A stretch of 64,000 nucleotides of DNA from Thermoprotei archaeon (GCA_003650925.1 QMSP01000004.1:35849-99848); one strand, 5' to 3'. Shown: positions 49,850-59,049, numbered from the stretch's first letter. The notes: generated from the letters alone by a model not told the origin. A program made the numbers and translations.

Positions 49850-50427
49850 GCTGAGCTCCTCCTCACCATATAGTAACTAAAGGCTACTTTTCTCTTTTCA
49901 ACTCTACGGCATTTAGGACAGAAGAGCTGAAGGCTTCGTAGCACAAGGGGGGTTAAGCACTCCGAACACAGCGCATAGACCACGCCAAACTCTCTGCCTC
50001 TTATGGATATTTGATAGAGAGGTGCTCGGTTAAGCACTTGAGCCCTTATGATGTCACCTATCCTCACTACATCATACAGCGTTCTCACAAACGACGTGCT
50101 TACTTGTGATATGTGCAGTATTCCTGAGAAAAGGCCTGTAAGAGGAGGCTTGCCTTCCACTTCAAATATCTTAACAGCAGCATAAATGCTTTTGACATCT
50201 ATTACTCTAGCCAGAACTACATCGCCTATCTCAGGAATCGAGAGCTTTTTGGAGAGCTTCTCAACCTTAACAATTCTTTCATCGAGGTCATACACTGGAA
50301 CACCCACTACTTGAGAGTATACCTTTCCATCACTTCCTTCATAAGCTCCAGGTCCTGGTTCAAACTCCTCTATGACACAAAGACTCTCTCCTGGCATCAC
50401 TAAGCTTGACTCTTCACTCTTTTCCAT
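49846..50427 (-). CDS. csl4: Exosome RNA-binding subunit Csl4
   Basis: Csl4 caps the archaeal exosome and binds RNA and DnaG. The 193-residue protein has an N-terminal domain (VMPGESLCVIEEFEPGPGAY, SDGKVYSQVVG), a central S1 domain (IPEIGDVVLARVIDVKSIYA, GILHISQVS) and a C-terminal zinc ribbon (CSECLTPLVLRSLQLFCPKC). All three domains are complete. The gene overlaps the METTL5-like gene upstream by 28 bases. Confidence 0.93.
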   Translation of the reverse strand: MEKSEESSLVMPGESLCVIEEFEPGPGAYEGSDGKVYSQVVGVPVYDLDERIVKVEKLSKKLSIPEIGDVVLARVIDVKSIYAAVKIFEVEGKPPLTGLFSGILHISQVSTSFVRTLYDVVRIGDIIRAQVLNRAPLYQISIRGREFGVVYALCSECLTPLVLRSLQLFCPKCRRVEKRKVAFSYYMVRRSSA

Positions 50428-51062
50428 TTCATCACCTCCACTCTATACAGGTCCACCTCTATCACGTAGTGCTTCTTAATGTGAAATGGATAGGTGGGGG
50501 GAATGTCAAAGTGAAGCTTAACCACTTCGGTAATCTCACCTCCCAGCCTCCTAATTAGCCTTTCTATATAGGCTCTGGTTTCAGGATGACTCTTATGAAG
50601 GGAGTAGACGACATGTTTAGCCATCTTCATGGCCTTCTCAAGGAACTTAACGTCAGTGCCCCTGAGCCTAGGATGAACTCCAAAGGGAGGATTTTGAATC
50701 ACTACATCCACTTCGCATCCAACATCTCGAAGGATATCAGCCATGATCCATTCAGTAGCATCATCAACTCCAAGCTCTCTAGCAGCTTCTCTCGCTATAT
50801 TCAGTGCTCTGTGATCTACATCTATTCCTATGGAAAGAGAAGCTCCTAGAATAGCTGCTCCTATAGCTAATCTTCCTGTTCCACAACCAAGATCTGCTAC
50901 TATACGCCCAGCTATATCGTCATGGTTGAAATGAGCTATCCACAGGATAGTGGCAGCTAGACTACTCGGTATTGTATATTGTTCAAGCTCTATACGTGGA
51001 GATGGATGGGGGGGCACACGCTCAAGTAGGATTTCAAGCTCTTTTCGAGTTATCATAGTCAT
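50400..51062 (-). CDS. METTL5-like RNA N6-adenosine methyltransferase
   Basis: This family methylates adenosine in small-subunit rRNA in eukaryotes; archaeal homologues are less studied. The 220-residue protein has LEQYTIPSSLAATILWIAHF, the SAM-binding IVADLGCGTGRLAIGAAILG near residue 53 and the catalytic NPPFGVHPRLRGTD near 123. NPPF is the amino-methyltransferase motif. Length matches METTL5. The start ATG at 51062 overlaps the dph2 stop; GAGG precedes it. Archaeal RNA target is inferred. Confidence 0.88.
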   Translation of the reverse strand: MTMITRKELEILLERVPPHPSPRIELEQYTIPSSLAATILWIAHFNHDDIAGRIVADLGCGTGRLAIGAAILGASLSIGIDVDHRALNIAREAARELGVDDATEWIMADILRDVGCEVDVVIQNPPFGVHPRLRGTDVKFLEKAMKMAKHVVYSLHKSHPETRAYIERLIRRLGGEITEVVKLHFDIPPTYPFHIKKHYVIEVDLYRVEVMKWKRVKSQA

Positions 51063-52045
51063 CTTATCCTCGGAACATACTTGTCAAGCTCCTTCCTGAG
51101 GATAAATTGTAGATCGTACAGCGTTATTAAAGGTCTTCTAAAAGCTTCTAAATCGTCAAAGCTTAAGCGAGGACAACAAGTATTTATGAATACATCGATA
51201 CCACTAAAGCCTTCAAGAAGGGCAGGATCCACGTCTCGCATTACGATGATAAGGGCCTCATAGCCTTTCTCCTCTAGAAGTCTCTTAGCCTCAAGTGCTC
51301 TGCTAAGGGAGAATTGCCCACTCTTCAGGCACACTATAATGCCAAAGGTCTTCGCCTCTAAGGCCTTGCACATTACAGACAACTTAATGCTGAGAAGTCT
51401 TCGATATTCTTTTTCAACATCAACTATGACATCTCTATAGGGGTCGAGAAGGAACACTGGTCTTTTACTAAGCATTAGCAGGCCTATTGCGTGAAAGAGA
51501 CCACCAGCTATTATGAGGTGGGCTTCCACTATGCTGTCGATGGAGAGAGCCTGTGTATAGTCACATCCCACAACAACACCAGGTGGCAACCTAGGATCGT
51601 TGCCTATTATCACCTTGAAGCCTTCTCGTTCAAGGGCTTCACGAACTTCACTAAGTAGATTCTCATGCTGAACTACAGAGGAGAGGCCTATTATCTTGAA
51701 GTCTTTAAGCCTATCAGAGAGCTCCTCTAAAGACTTCAATGGGCGCACCTTTGAGTAGCATGGGATGTAGATGACAGGAATGGGGCCTTCATAGCGCCTA
51801 GGCGTATGTCCTAGGTGAACTATGAGGTCGGCGTTTAATGCCATGGCTTCATCAAAAGCTATGTCACAAGAGCCATAGGACTTGCTGCTAGAGAACATGA
51901 GGAGTACATGAGGAAGTCTATCTTGAAGGAATTTCATGATGTTGATAGCGTACCTCTTAAGACCATCAGGCATCTGAACTAGAACTCTTCTTGCCCGCAC
52001 TATCTCAACTATTTTGCATATGCGTTCAAGCTCCAGCTCATACAA
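51059..52045 (-). CDS. dph2: Diphthamide biosynthesis protein Dph2 (radical-SAM-type 3-amino-3-carboxypropyl transferase)
   Basis: Dph2 attaches the ACP group from SAM to a histidine of translation factor aEF2 using a 4Fe-4S cluster. The three cluster cysteines appear in KSYGSCDIAFD, VVVGCDYTQAL and INTCCPRLSFDD (residues about 76, 162 and 268 from this start). The domain start LYELELERICKIVEIV and VLVQMPDGLKRY is the family N-terminus, so TTG at 52045 is chosen; the longer frame to 52114 overlaps the ksgA start. About 328 residues is typical. Overlaps the METTL5-like gene. Confidence 0.93.
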   Translation of the reverse strand: MYELELERICKIVEIVRARRVLVQMPDGLKRYAINIMKFLQDRLPHVLLMFSSSKSYGSCDIAFDEAMALNADLIVHLGHTPRRYEGPIPVIYIPCYSKVRPLKSLEELSDRLKDFKIIGLSSVVQHENLLSEVREALEREGFKVIIGNDPRLPPGVVVGCDYTQALSIDSIVEAHLIIAGGLFHAIGLLMLSKRPVFLLDPYRDVIVDVEKEYRRLLSIKLSVMCKALEAKTFGIIVCLKSGQFSLSRALEAKRLLEEKGYEALIIVMRDVDPALLEGFSGIDVFINTCCPRLSFDDLEAFRRPLITLYDLQFILRKELDKYVPRIR

Positions 52046-52092
52046 GTCAAGAACCCAAGCTTTAATTACTGCATAAGTGCCTTTAAGCTTAG

Positions 52093-52950
52093 ATGATTGA
52101 TCTTCAGCTTCCAAGCAGAAGAGAGCTGGTTCATGAGACCTTGAGGCTTATCAGAAGATATCATATAAAGCCTAAGAGAAGCTTAGGTCAGAATTTCGTG
52201 GTCGATCCAAATCTTATAAGAGACCTTATAATGGCAGCTGATTTAAGGGCACATGATGTAGTACTTGAGATAGGCGCAGGTCTTGGAACCTTGACGAGAT
52301 ATCTGGCTAGATGTTCGAGGAAAGTTATAGCCATTGAAGTCGATAGGCGTCTGGTGAGAGTTCTAAGAGATGTCCTGAGGGAATATGATAATGTCGAGGT
52401 AATTGAGGGTGATGCTCTTGACATCAAATGGCCCTCTGTCGACAAGGTAATTTCAAACATACCATACTCCATATCATCTCCTATTACAGAGAAGCTGCTT
52501 AGCGAGGGCAAGTTTCATACTGCTGTGCTTACCTATCAGCTTGAGTTTGCCCGCAGACTCTGTGCTAAGCCTGGAAGTGATGATTATGGAAGAATAACTA
52601 TACTCGCCTACTACTATGCCGAGGTTGAGCTCTTGAGAGTAGTTCCTCGAGAGTCATTCATCCCAAGACCAGAGGTTCTATCGGCCATCGTCAGGATGGT
52701 GCCGAAGAGGATACGCCTACAGGTAGCTGATGAGGAGCTTTTCTTCAGAGTAGTGAGAGAGCTTTTTACTCAAAGAGGAAGAACCTTAAGAAAAGCCCTT
52801 AAGGTCGTGGGAAGGAGACTAGGTGTTGAAGAATGTGTTATGACTAGAATAGGAGAAGTCATAGACCTGAGGACAAGAGTTGAGCACTTGAGGCCAGAGG
52901 ACTTTGCAGTAATAGCTAATATCATAGCCGAGCAAGAACTTCATTCCTAA
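52093..52950 (+). CDS. ksgA: rRNA adenine dimethyltransferase KsgA/Dim1
   Basis: KsgA dimethylates two adjacent adenosines at the 3' end of 16S rRNA, a late 30S check. The 285-residue protein has KRSLGQNFVVDPNLIRDLIM near residue 28, SAM motif VVLEIGAGLGTLTRYL near 56, the acidic AIEVDRRLVRVLRD segment and the catalytic NIPYSISSPITEKLL near 119. Start ATG at 52093 lies 47 bases from the divergent dph2 start. The 3' end overlaps the next convergent gene by 29 bases. Family length is normal. Confidence 0.94.
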   Translation: MIDLQLPSRRELVHETLRLIRRYHIKPKRSLGQNFVVDPNLIRDLIMAADLRAHDVVLEIGAGLGTLTRYLARCSRKVIAIEVDRRLVRVLRDVLREYDNVEVIEGDALDIKWPSVDKVISNIPYSISSPITEKLLSEGKFHTAVLTYQLEFARRLCAKPGSDDYGRITILAYYYAEVELLRVVPRESFIPRPEVLSAIVRMVPKRIRLQVADEELFFRVVRELFTQRGRTLRKALKVVGRRLGVEECVMTRIGEVIDLRTRVEHLRPEDFAVIANIIAEQELHS

Positions 52951-53467
52951 ACTCCTTCACTATCTCCTCACTTAATATTCCCTTACCAAGGAGCTCAAGG
53001 TCTACCTCCAGTCCATAGTTCTTCTTAAGTATGGCCATCAGAGCACCGAAGAGAGCAGAGCTTAGCTCCTCGCTAGTTCTCAGGCCCTTTGATTCAAGTA
53101 TAAGAATTTTCTTAGCGAAAGGTTGCACTGCAAGTCCAGCTAATGAAGCACTTGGAGGGACCTTGATGTGTCTCCTCTCAACATAGCCTTCTTTAAGCCT
53201 TTTTAGCATTACGATGATGCCGTCTTGCTTAACTACATATGAGAATCTTAGACCAGAGAGCAGGTCGAAAGCACAGAGAATATCAGCCATGAGAGGAAAT
53301 GGATATGAATGTAGACGAGAGGCCACTATGTCAAGCCTATATCCATTAATCATGACTTCAAGAAGATAGACTGGGGAGTGGAGAACATTGCGCATATAAT
53401 CGAGTAGCAGTTCACTCAAGGAATGATCCTCCTCCAGGACGCTAGCTATGGCCAGTGTGAGGTTCAT
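52922..53467 (-). CDS. Hypothetical protein convergent with ksgA
   Basis: No family recognised. The 181-residue product is soluble-looking, with an N-terminal helical part (LTLAIASVLEEDHSLSELLL), a beta stretch (RFSYVVKQDGIIVMLKRLKE), and a C-terminal alpha/beta part (LRTSEELSSALFGALMAILK). A TATA-like AAGTATAATGG sits about 25 bases upstream of the ATG at 53467, implying a leaderless transcript and a real gene. It overlaps ksgA by 29 bases tail to tail. Confidence 0.6.
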   Translation of the reverse strand: MNLTLAIASVLEEDHSLSELLLDYMRNVLHSPVYLLEVMINGYRLDIVASRLHSYPFPLMADILCAFDLLSGLRFSYVVKQDGIIVMLKRLKEGYVERRHIKVPPSASLAGLAVQPFAKKILILESKGLRTSEELSSALFGALMAILKKNYGLEVDLELLGKGILSEEIVKEFRNEVLARL

Positions 53468-53540
53468 TTTAGATTCCCATTATACTTGAGCGATAATGTA
53501 GTAGAAAAGTATAATAAGAGGTTGCACGATAGTCCTAACC

Positions 53541-53975
53541 ATGCCTGGAGAATGGAAAGTTGTACTCAGGTCAAGAGAGGGCTCTGTCGACTTCAATTTC
53601 ACAGAGGTACTCGATACCATGAATAAACCCCTCAAATTCTCCGTAATTGATAAGATACTGGACAATGCCAGGGCTCATGAGCATTACGTAGTGTCAACTT
53701 CAGTTGAAAAGATAACGTCACCTGAGGGCGAGGACATGACGGATAGACAGATCTATGTAATCCTTGCCAGAGCTAAGAATGGTGCTGTGCTCGGATATCT
53801 ACTTGGAGAAGTAGAGCTTGAATCTGATGAAACGCTCCTCCTCATATTAGGCTTGTGGCCTGAGGAGTTCGTTGAGGCTTCTCAAAGGGATAGTGACCTC
53901 CCTCTTAGGGCCCTTGCCAGCATCCTGCTAAATCCAGAACTTTGGGAATGTGTAGATTTGGCAGTTCCTACTTAG
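53541..53975 (+). CDS. Hypothetical protein
   Basis: No family recognised. The 144-residue protein has VVLRSREGSVDFNFTEVLDT near the N-terminus, a middle region SVEKITSPEGEDMTDRQIYV and a helical C-terminus (LRALASILLNPELWECVDLA). It is acidic overall and without membrane segments. A TATA-like GTATAATAAG near 53505-53514 lies about 30 bases before the ATG. It precedes the Dpp operon's convergent binding-protein gene. Confidence 0.55.
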   Translation: MPGEWKVVLRSREGSVDFNFTEVLDTMNKPLKFSVIDKILDNARAHEHYVVSTSVEKITSPEGEDMTDRQIYVILARAKNGAVLGYLLGEVELESDETLLLILGLWPEEFVEASQRDSDLPLRALASILLNPELWECVDLAVPT

Positions 53976-53996
53976 GATAATATTGATAGTTGAGAT

Positions 53997-54022
53997 GTCA
54001 AAAACAAAATAATTTTTATTTA
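53997..54022 (-). terminator. T-rich putative terminator after the Dpp binding-protein gene
   Basis: On the minus strand, the bases just downstream of the binding-protein stop read AAATAAAAATTATTTTGTTTTT, a T-rich tract typical of archaeal intrinsic termination. No hairpin is needed. The tract is followed by the 3' end of the convergent gene at 53975. Confidence 0.45.
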
Positions 54023-54028
54023 GTCTCT

Positions 54029-56080
54029 CTACCTTCTCATCCTAGCGAAAGCTATGGCAACTATGGCTATTATTATGCCTATAATGCCTATCACATAGCC
54101 TCCATAGACTTCCCAGAATGGCCTTGGCTTCTCAACTCTGAACGTCTCAGCAACCTCTTCTCCTAAGGCCTTGGCCTTTACAGTATAGCTTCCCTCAGGT
54201 GCTACTTCAGGTACAGCGTAGCTTACCACGTAGCTTCCATCAGCGCTAGTGGCTCCAGTCTCCTCATGGAGTACTCTTCCTAGTGGGTCATATATAGTCA
54301 CAGTTACCGTTTCATTAGCTATAGGCTCTCCCTTCTCAGTTAACAGCTTAACGGTCACTTCTAAGGTCTCACCAGGAGCTATGGTGGTTCTAGCGAGTGT
54401 TACACTTAACCCAGGCTTGTACTCAAGTGGTACTTCTCTGACTCCATCACCATCATAATCTACGAAGCCAGCATCATCTAGTAGCTTAGCTGCAAGGGTT
54501 ACGTTATGAGGTGGTAGAGAGGCATTGGGGTTCCACCAGTACTTGTATGTGGGTGCGCAGAACCATAGTGCTGGCCTTGCCCATCCCATGAGCAGCTCCT
54601 TGACTATCTTGTCATGGTCTATGATCATTGCTATTGCTCTTCTCACAACCTTTTCGCTTAGTGGATATCTCTTGAGGTTGAATCCTAGGTAGTAGAAGGT
54701 TGGTGCTGGTGTTGAGAATAGCCTTAGGTCAGGATTAGCTGCTACCTTTCTTATAGCTGCTGGTGGTACATACCATGTCATGTAGTGTATCTCACCCTTC
54801 TCTAAGGCCATGAGCATAGCTGAGGGGTTGGTTATTATTGGAAATATTATTCTATCAACCTTTGGATAACCCTTCCTCCAGTAGTTTGGATTCTTCTTAA
54901 GCTCTACATATTCACCAGGCACACGTCTGACCCATATGAATGGGCCGGATCCAACCATTGGTGGCTTAGTGGTATTCCATGGCACATTCTCCCATAGATG
55001 CTTGGGCACTATAGGTACTTCAGCTAGGAGCCTAAGGAACCATACATTGACCTTCTTCAGATACATCCTAATAGTGTACTTGTCAACTACTTCGACCTTC
55101 TCTATGTCCTTAACGTTTGGATACCACCATGGAGCCTTATTCTCTATTATGTACTCTATGGTGAACTTCACGTCCTCAGCAGTCATGGGCTTTCCATCAT
55201 GCCATGTAATGTTGTGATGAATCTCAAACGTCCATACCTTGCCGTCAGGAGATACCTCCCATCTCTTGACCAGCCATGGTATAGGCTCATAACTCTCGTT
55301 GAATATAAACAGAGTCTCGTATATTAGACATAGTGGATACCAGTCCCAATCAGTGCCTCCAAAGTCTATTATGTTCTCTTTTCTCATATCATCCATCAGT
55401 GGAACTCTTAGCTCACCACCCTCAGGCTTATCCACGAAGTGAACTCTTAGAGCTGACCTGAACCAGTCAATGCCCCATACTCCAGAGATCCATCCCACAG
55501 TTTCAGCTCTCACAGCCTCAACCATATCTCTCATGTACAGGCCTACGATTGGTAGCTCTTCAGCTAATATCTCTTGCATCTTCCAGATCAGCTTCCTCCT
55601 CTTGACACGATCTATAGTGACAAGGGATTCATTGTATAGTCTATCAAAGGTAGTGTTTTCAAAACCTTCAGCATTCCATCCTCCTGGGTAGTGCTGCCAT
55701 GAGCAGTACCTCTCATAGTACCATGGCATTATACACATGCCCCAACCTATTATGTACATGTCGAAGTCAAGCTGGTCAAACACTAGGTCACACAATGTAC
55801 TGAAGTCCACAGGCTTGTTAGTTATGGCAATTCCTATATCCTTGCCCCACTCATGCAATAGGTCTCCGATCCTGACTCTTATTGGGTCATACTCAGGAGT
55901 TAGTACTGTGAATCTAAGCTCCTTGTACTTCTTCTGATACTCCTTGCTGCATACCTTGTACACATGAGGAGTGGGGATGGATAGGGCTATCAGCATCAGT
56001 ATTAGGAACGCTATCATTGCATTTCTATATGTCAAGACATCCTTTACTATTTTCCTCATTCTATTACCCATATTCATCAT
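54029..56080 (-). CDS. Peptide-type ABC solute-binding protein with circularly permuted lobes
   Basis: This is a family 5 (DppA/OppA) solute-binding protein whose segments are in an unusual order. Residues about 22-36 form a membrane anchor. Residues about 53-205 (ELRFTVLTPEYDPIRVRIGD ... WISGVWGI) are the segment that normally ends the protein. Residues from about 221 (GGELRVPLMDD) are the normal beginning, including SPDGKVWTFEIHHNITWHDG and MTAEDVKFTIEY. After DDAGFVDYDGDGVREVP, where the C-lobe segment would normally follow, comes an Ig-like stalk (IAPGETLEVTVKLLTEKGEP) and a C-terminal membrane helix. It diverges from the dppB-F genes and is clearly their partner. Start is ATG at 56080 or 56077. 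Confidence 0.82.
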   Translation of the reverse strand: MMNMGNRMRKIVKDVLTYRNAMIAFLILMLIALSIPTPHVYKVCSKEYQKKYKELRFTVLTPEYDPIRVRIGDLLHEWGKDIGIAITNKPVDFSTLCDLVFDQLDFDMYIIGWGMCIMPWYYERYCSWQHYPGGWNAEGFENTTFDRLYNESLVTIDRVKRRKLIWKMQEILAEELPIVGLYMRDMVEAVRAETVGWISGVWGIDWFRSALRVHFVDKPEGGELRVPLMDDMRKENIIDFGGTDWDWYPLCLIYETLFIFNESYEPIPWLVKRWEVSPDGKVWTFEIHHNITWHDGKPMTAEDVKFTIEYIIENKAPWWYPNVKDIEKVEVVDKYTIRMYLKKVNVWFLRLLAEVPIVPKHLWENVPWNTTKPPMVGSGPFIWVRRVPGEYVELKKNPNYWRKGYPKVDRIIFPIITNPSAMLMALEKGEIHYMTWYVPPAAIRKVAANPDLRLFSTPAPTFYYLGFNLKRYPLSEKVVRRAIAMIIDHDKIVKELLMGWARPALWFCAPTYKYWWNPNASLPPHNVTLAAKLLDDAGFVDYDGDGVREVPLEYKPGLSVTLARTTIAPGETLEVTVKLLTEKGEPIANETVTVTIYDPLGRVLHEETGATSADGSYVVSYAVPEVAPEGSYTVKAKALGEEVAETFRVEKPRPFWEVYGGYVIGIIGIIIAIVAIAFARMRR

Positions 56081-56158
56081 TTCACCTACTAGCCCATATA
56101 TCGGAGGTAATCTTTTTAAAGCTGTGTCAATATAAGCTTTACTCTCAGGGGATAATGA
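56081..56158. promoter_or_regulatory. Divergent promoter region between the binding-protein gene and dppB
   Basis: The 78-base spacer contains CTTTTTAAAG at about 56111-56121, usable as a TATA-like box for dppB with a start near 56140, and an AGGTGAA ribosome-binding site for the minus-strand gene. AGGGGAT six bases before GTG 56159 serves dppB. Shared regulation of both directions is plausible. Confidence 0.45.
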
Positions 56159-57133
56159 GTGGGTCTGAGGGAATATGCCATTAGAAGAGCTATAGAGTGT
56201 GTGGTATTACTGATACTAGCGACCACACTTAACTTCTTCATCTTCAGATTGATGCCAGGAAATCCCCTAGCCATGTACATTGAAAATCCAATGTTCAAGG
56301 CTGAGACCAAGCAGTTGCTAATCAAGAGATTTGGTCTTGATAGACCATTATGGGAGCAGTTCCTGATATACTTCAAGAACATGTTCACTGGCTACTATGG
56401 CATCTCATTTAGATACCTGAAGCCAGTTTCAGAGCTCATCTTTGGGCCAAGACTCTTCAATACAGTAGTGTTGATGATGTCGTCTACACTACTTGCAGTA
56501 CTGCTGGGAGTGATATTTGGAGTGGTATCAGCATGGAGAAGAGGAACAAAGGTTGATGTAAGCTCATTAGTTGTTGGCCTTGTGCTATATTCAATGCCAG
56601 TATTTTGGCTAGGCCTTCTAATACTGCTGGTCTTTGCCTACTACTTTGGAATACTCCCCTTCGGAGGCACTATCACCAGGGGACTGCATCATCAAAATCT
56701 TCTGCACTACATAGCTGATTATCTATGGCACTTGCTAGCTCCCATGACCACTCTCACTCTAATAAACTTCGGGTCCTATCTCCTCATAGTAAGGAATACA
56801 ATGCTAGATGTATTGACCCAAGACTATATGCTCACTGCAGTAGCCATAGGAGTTGATAAGAGGACGTTGCTCTTCTCCTATGCTATGAGGAATGCCATGT
56901 TACCTCTAGTGACAATAGTAGCCATAAACCTAGCCTTCGTAATGTCAGGAGCAGTGATAACTGAGACTGTATTCTCATGGTATGGAATGGGTAGGCTGAT
57001 ATATTCATCAGTCATGGAAAGAGACTATCCAGTGCTTGAAGCCACCTTCTGGTTCATAGCAGTTATGGTTATAATAGCGAACTTCATAGCAGACATAGTG
57101 TACGCATACTTAGATCCTAGAATAAGATATTAG
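56159..57133 (+). CDS. dppB: Peptide ABC transporter permease DppB-type
   Basis: The 324-residue permease has the N-terminal helix, then FRLMPGNPLAMYIENPMFKA, LGLDRPLW-type RFGLDRPLWEQFLIYFKNMF and the EAA loop region (YMLTAVAIGVDKRTLLFSYA). The last helices include GAVITETVFSWYGMGRLIYS, the family signature near the C-terminus. About six helices are present. GTG at 56159 is the start. It is the first gene of the plus-strand dppB-C-D-F set, whose substrate is probably a peptide or small sugar/peptide; specificity is not readable. Confidence 0.92.
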   Translation: MGLREYAIRRAIECVVLLILATTLNFFIFRLMPGNPLAMYIENPMFKAETKQLLIKRFGLDRPLWEQFLIYFKNMFTGYYGISFRYLKPVSELIFGPRLFNTVVLMMSSTLLAVLLGVIFGVVSAWRRGTKVDVSSLVVGLVLYSMPVFWLGLLILLVFAYYFGILPFGGTITRGLHHQNLLHYIADYLWHLLAPMTTLTLINFGSYLLIVRNTMLDVLTQDYMLTAVAIGVDKRTLLFSYAMRNAMLPLVTIVAINLAFVMSGAVITETVFSWYGMGRLIYSSVMERDYPVLEATFWFIAVMVIIANFIADIVYAYLDPRIRY

Positions 57134-57164
57134 GACACCTAAGCATGAGCTTGAGGTGAGGTAA

Positions 57165-58061
57165 ATGAGGCTGGTCTCCAGGGAGAAGGTAAGGGAGAGG
57201 ATGAGAATATATAAGAGGAGCATCAGGGAGTTTGCTAGAACATATAAGGAGAATAAGATGGGCATCGTAGGACTTGGGATACTCCTGGTCTTCGTGTTCA
57301 TGGCTGTAGCCGCTCCTCTGATAGCTCCTCATAGCCCAAGGGAGATGTGGTTAGCAGAGCCCCTCTCACCTCCGTCAAAGGAGTTCATCCTTGGAACAGA
57401 TGAGCTGGGAAGAGATATATTCAGCTTATTAGTATATGGGACTCAAGTATCTCTATTGGTAGGATTATTGAGCACACTGCTGTCAGTAGGCATAGGGGGG
57501 CTTGTAGGCCTCATAGCAGGCTACTATGGCGGTGTAGTCGACAGCGTCCTCATGAGGATAACTGACCTATTCCTAATACTTCCAGGGCTTCCACTCATGA
57601 TAGTCCTTGCAGCTATCCTAGGACCCAGCATTTGGAACATAATATTCGTCATAGGCATAGTCTCATGGCCAAGCGTGGCGAGAATTGTGAGATCTCAAGT
57701 ACTGGAGCTTAGGGAGAGGCCTTTCATAGAGGCTAGCAAGGTCGCAAATGCCTCTGATCTCAGAATACTGTTCTACCATATAGCTCCTAACGTAGCACCT
57801 CTTGTCTTCGCAACCGCTGTTCTAGGCATAGCTGGAGCAATACTATCCGAGGCAGGTCTAAGCTTTCTAGGGCTTGGAGACCCTTCACATATAAGCTGGG
57901 GAATGATGCTGCACTATGCACATGAATTCGGAGCTCTTGAAATAGGCGCTTGGTGGTATCTAGTACCTCCAGGCATATGCATAATGCTCCTAGTGCTCTC
58001 CTTCGTCTTCATAGGCTACGCTCTAGACGAGATATTAAACCCCAGATTGAGGAGGAGATAA
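57165..58061 (+). CDS. dppC: Peptide ABC transporter permease DppC-type
   Basis: The 298-residue permease has the usual cytoplasmic helix and first transmembrane segment (KENKMGIVGLGILLVFVFMA), then the HSPREMW and ILGTDELGRDIFSLLVYG motifs typical of DppC, and EAA loop EASKVANASDLRILFYHIAP. The C-terminal helices contain SFLGLGDPSHISWGMMLHYA. Family pattern is complete. The start ATG has GAGGTGAGG upstream. Spacing to dppB is 31 bases and to dppD one base. Confidence 0.93.
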   Translation: MRLVSREKVRERMRIYKRSIREFARTYKENKMGIVGLGILLVFVFMAVAAPLIAPHSPREMWLAEPLSPPSKEFILGTDELGRDIFSLLVYGTQVSLLVGLLSTLLSVGIGGLVGLIAGYYGGVVDSVLMRITDLFLILPGLPLMIVLAAILGPSIWNIIFVIGIVSWPSVARIVRSQVLELRERPFIEASKVANASDLRILFYHIAPNVAPLVFATAVLGIAGAILSEAGLSFLGLGDPSHISWGMMLHYAHEFGALEIGAWWYLVPPGICIMLLVLSFVFIGYALDEILNPRLRRR

Positions 58062-58062
58062 C

Positions 58063-59043
58063 ATGCATCTCCTAGAGGTGGATAGCCTTAAGACCTATTA
58101 TTATACTAGAAAAGGTATCGTTAAGGCTGTAGACGGAGTCAACCTCCACATAGATAAGAGGGAGATTGTAGGTGTTGCAGGGGAGAGTGGCTGCGGAAAG
58201 ACTACGTTAGCCATGACTATCATGAGGCTTCTTCCACCGGAGGCTAGGATACTTTCAGGGAAGATATTGTTCCATGGTGAGGACTTGCTCTCCAAGACTG
58301 AGGAAGAGATGAGGGAGATACGTTGGGGCAAGATCTCCATGATATTTCAGCACTCAATGAATGCCTTAAATCCCGTCCTCACTATAGAGAGGCAGATGAT
58401 AGATGCTATAAGAGCTCATGATAGAAAGCTTACCAAAGCAGAAGCTGCTGTAAAGGCAAGGGAGCTCTTCAAAATGGTAGGTCTAGATCCTGACAGGATC
58501 AAAGGATATCAGCACGAGTTTAGCGGGGGCATGAGGCAGAGAGTCATGATAGCTATGGCGCTCGCCGCTGATCCAGAGTTACTCATAGCTGATGAGCCGA
58601 CTACAGGTCTTGATGTGATCACTCAAAGCCAAATACTTGAGCTTCTAAGAAGGCTTAAAGATGAGCTAGGGCTCTCCATCATGATCATAACCCATGACCT
58701 AGCTGTCATAGCAGAGGTGTGTGATCGTGTTTCCATAATGTACGCAGGGAAGGTAGTGGAGATAGCTGACGTAGTCACGCTATATAAAAGGCCTAAGCAT
58801 CCATACACATATCTGCTCATAAACGCCTTCCCAAGCATAAAAAGTCGAAGAAGGAGACTCGAGGAAATCAAGGGGGAGCCACCAAGGCTGGTCAACCCAC
58901 CACCTGGATGTAGATTCCATCCAAGATGCCCATATGCTACAGAGGAGTGTAGAGCTAAGGAGCCATCACTAGTCGAGGTAGAGCCAGGGCACTACGTAGC
59001 ATGCCATTATGCTCATAAGCTGAACTTCATTATGGAGAGGTGA
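58063..59043 (+). CDS. dppD: Peptide ABC transporter ATPase DppD-type
   Basis: The ATPase has Walker A GESGCGKTTLAMT near residue 39, Q-loop MIFQHSMNALNPVLTIERQM, the signature FSGGMRQRVMIAMALAADP and Walker B ELLIADEPTTGLDVI. The C-terminal part bears the oligopeptide-ABC motif PPPGCRFHPRCPYATEECRA, typical of DppD/OppD, where the cysteines may bind an iron-sulfur cluster. Length is 326 residues. A 43-base stretch here is identical to one in dppF. Confidence 0.94.
   Translation: MHLLEVDSLKTYYYTRKGIVKAVDGVNLHIDKREIVGVAGESGCGKTTLAMTIMRLLPPEARILSGKILFHGEDLLSKTEEEMREIRWGKISMIFQHSMNALNPVLTIERQMIDAIRAHDRKLTKAEAAVKARELFKMVGLDPDRIKGYQHEFSGGMRQRVMIAMALAADPELLIADEPTTGLDVITQSQILELLRRLKDELGLSIMIITHDLAVIAEVCDRVSIMYAGKVVEIADVVTLYKRPKHPYTYLLINAFPSIKSRRRRLEEIKGEPPRLVNPPPGCRFHPRCPYATEECRAKEPSLVEVEPGHYVACHYAHKLNFIMER
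58897..58939 (+). repeat. 43-base identical block shared by dppD and dppF (second copy 59914-59956)
   Basis: The 43 bases encoding PPPGCRFHPRCPYA are identical in the two paralogous ATPase genes about 1 kb apart, although surrounding sequence is diverged. Either gene conversion or shared codon constraint could explain this. Confidence 0.85.
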
Positions 59044-59049
59044 GAAGCT

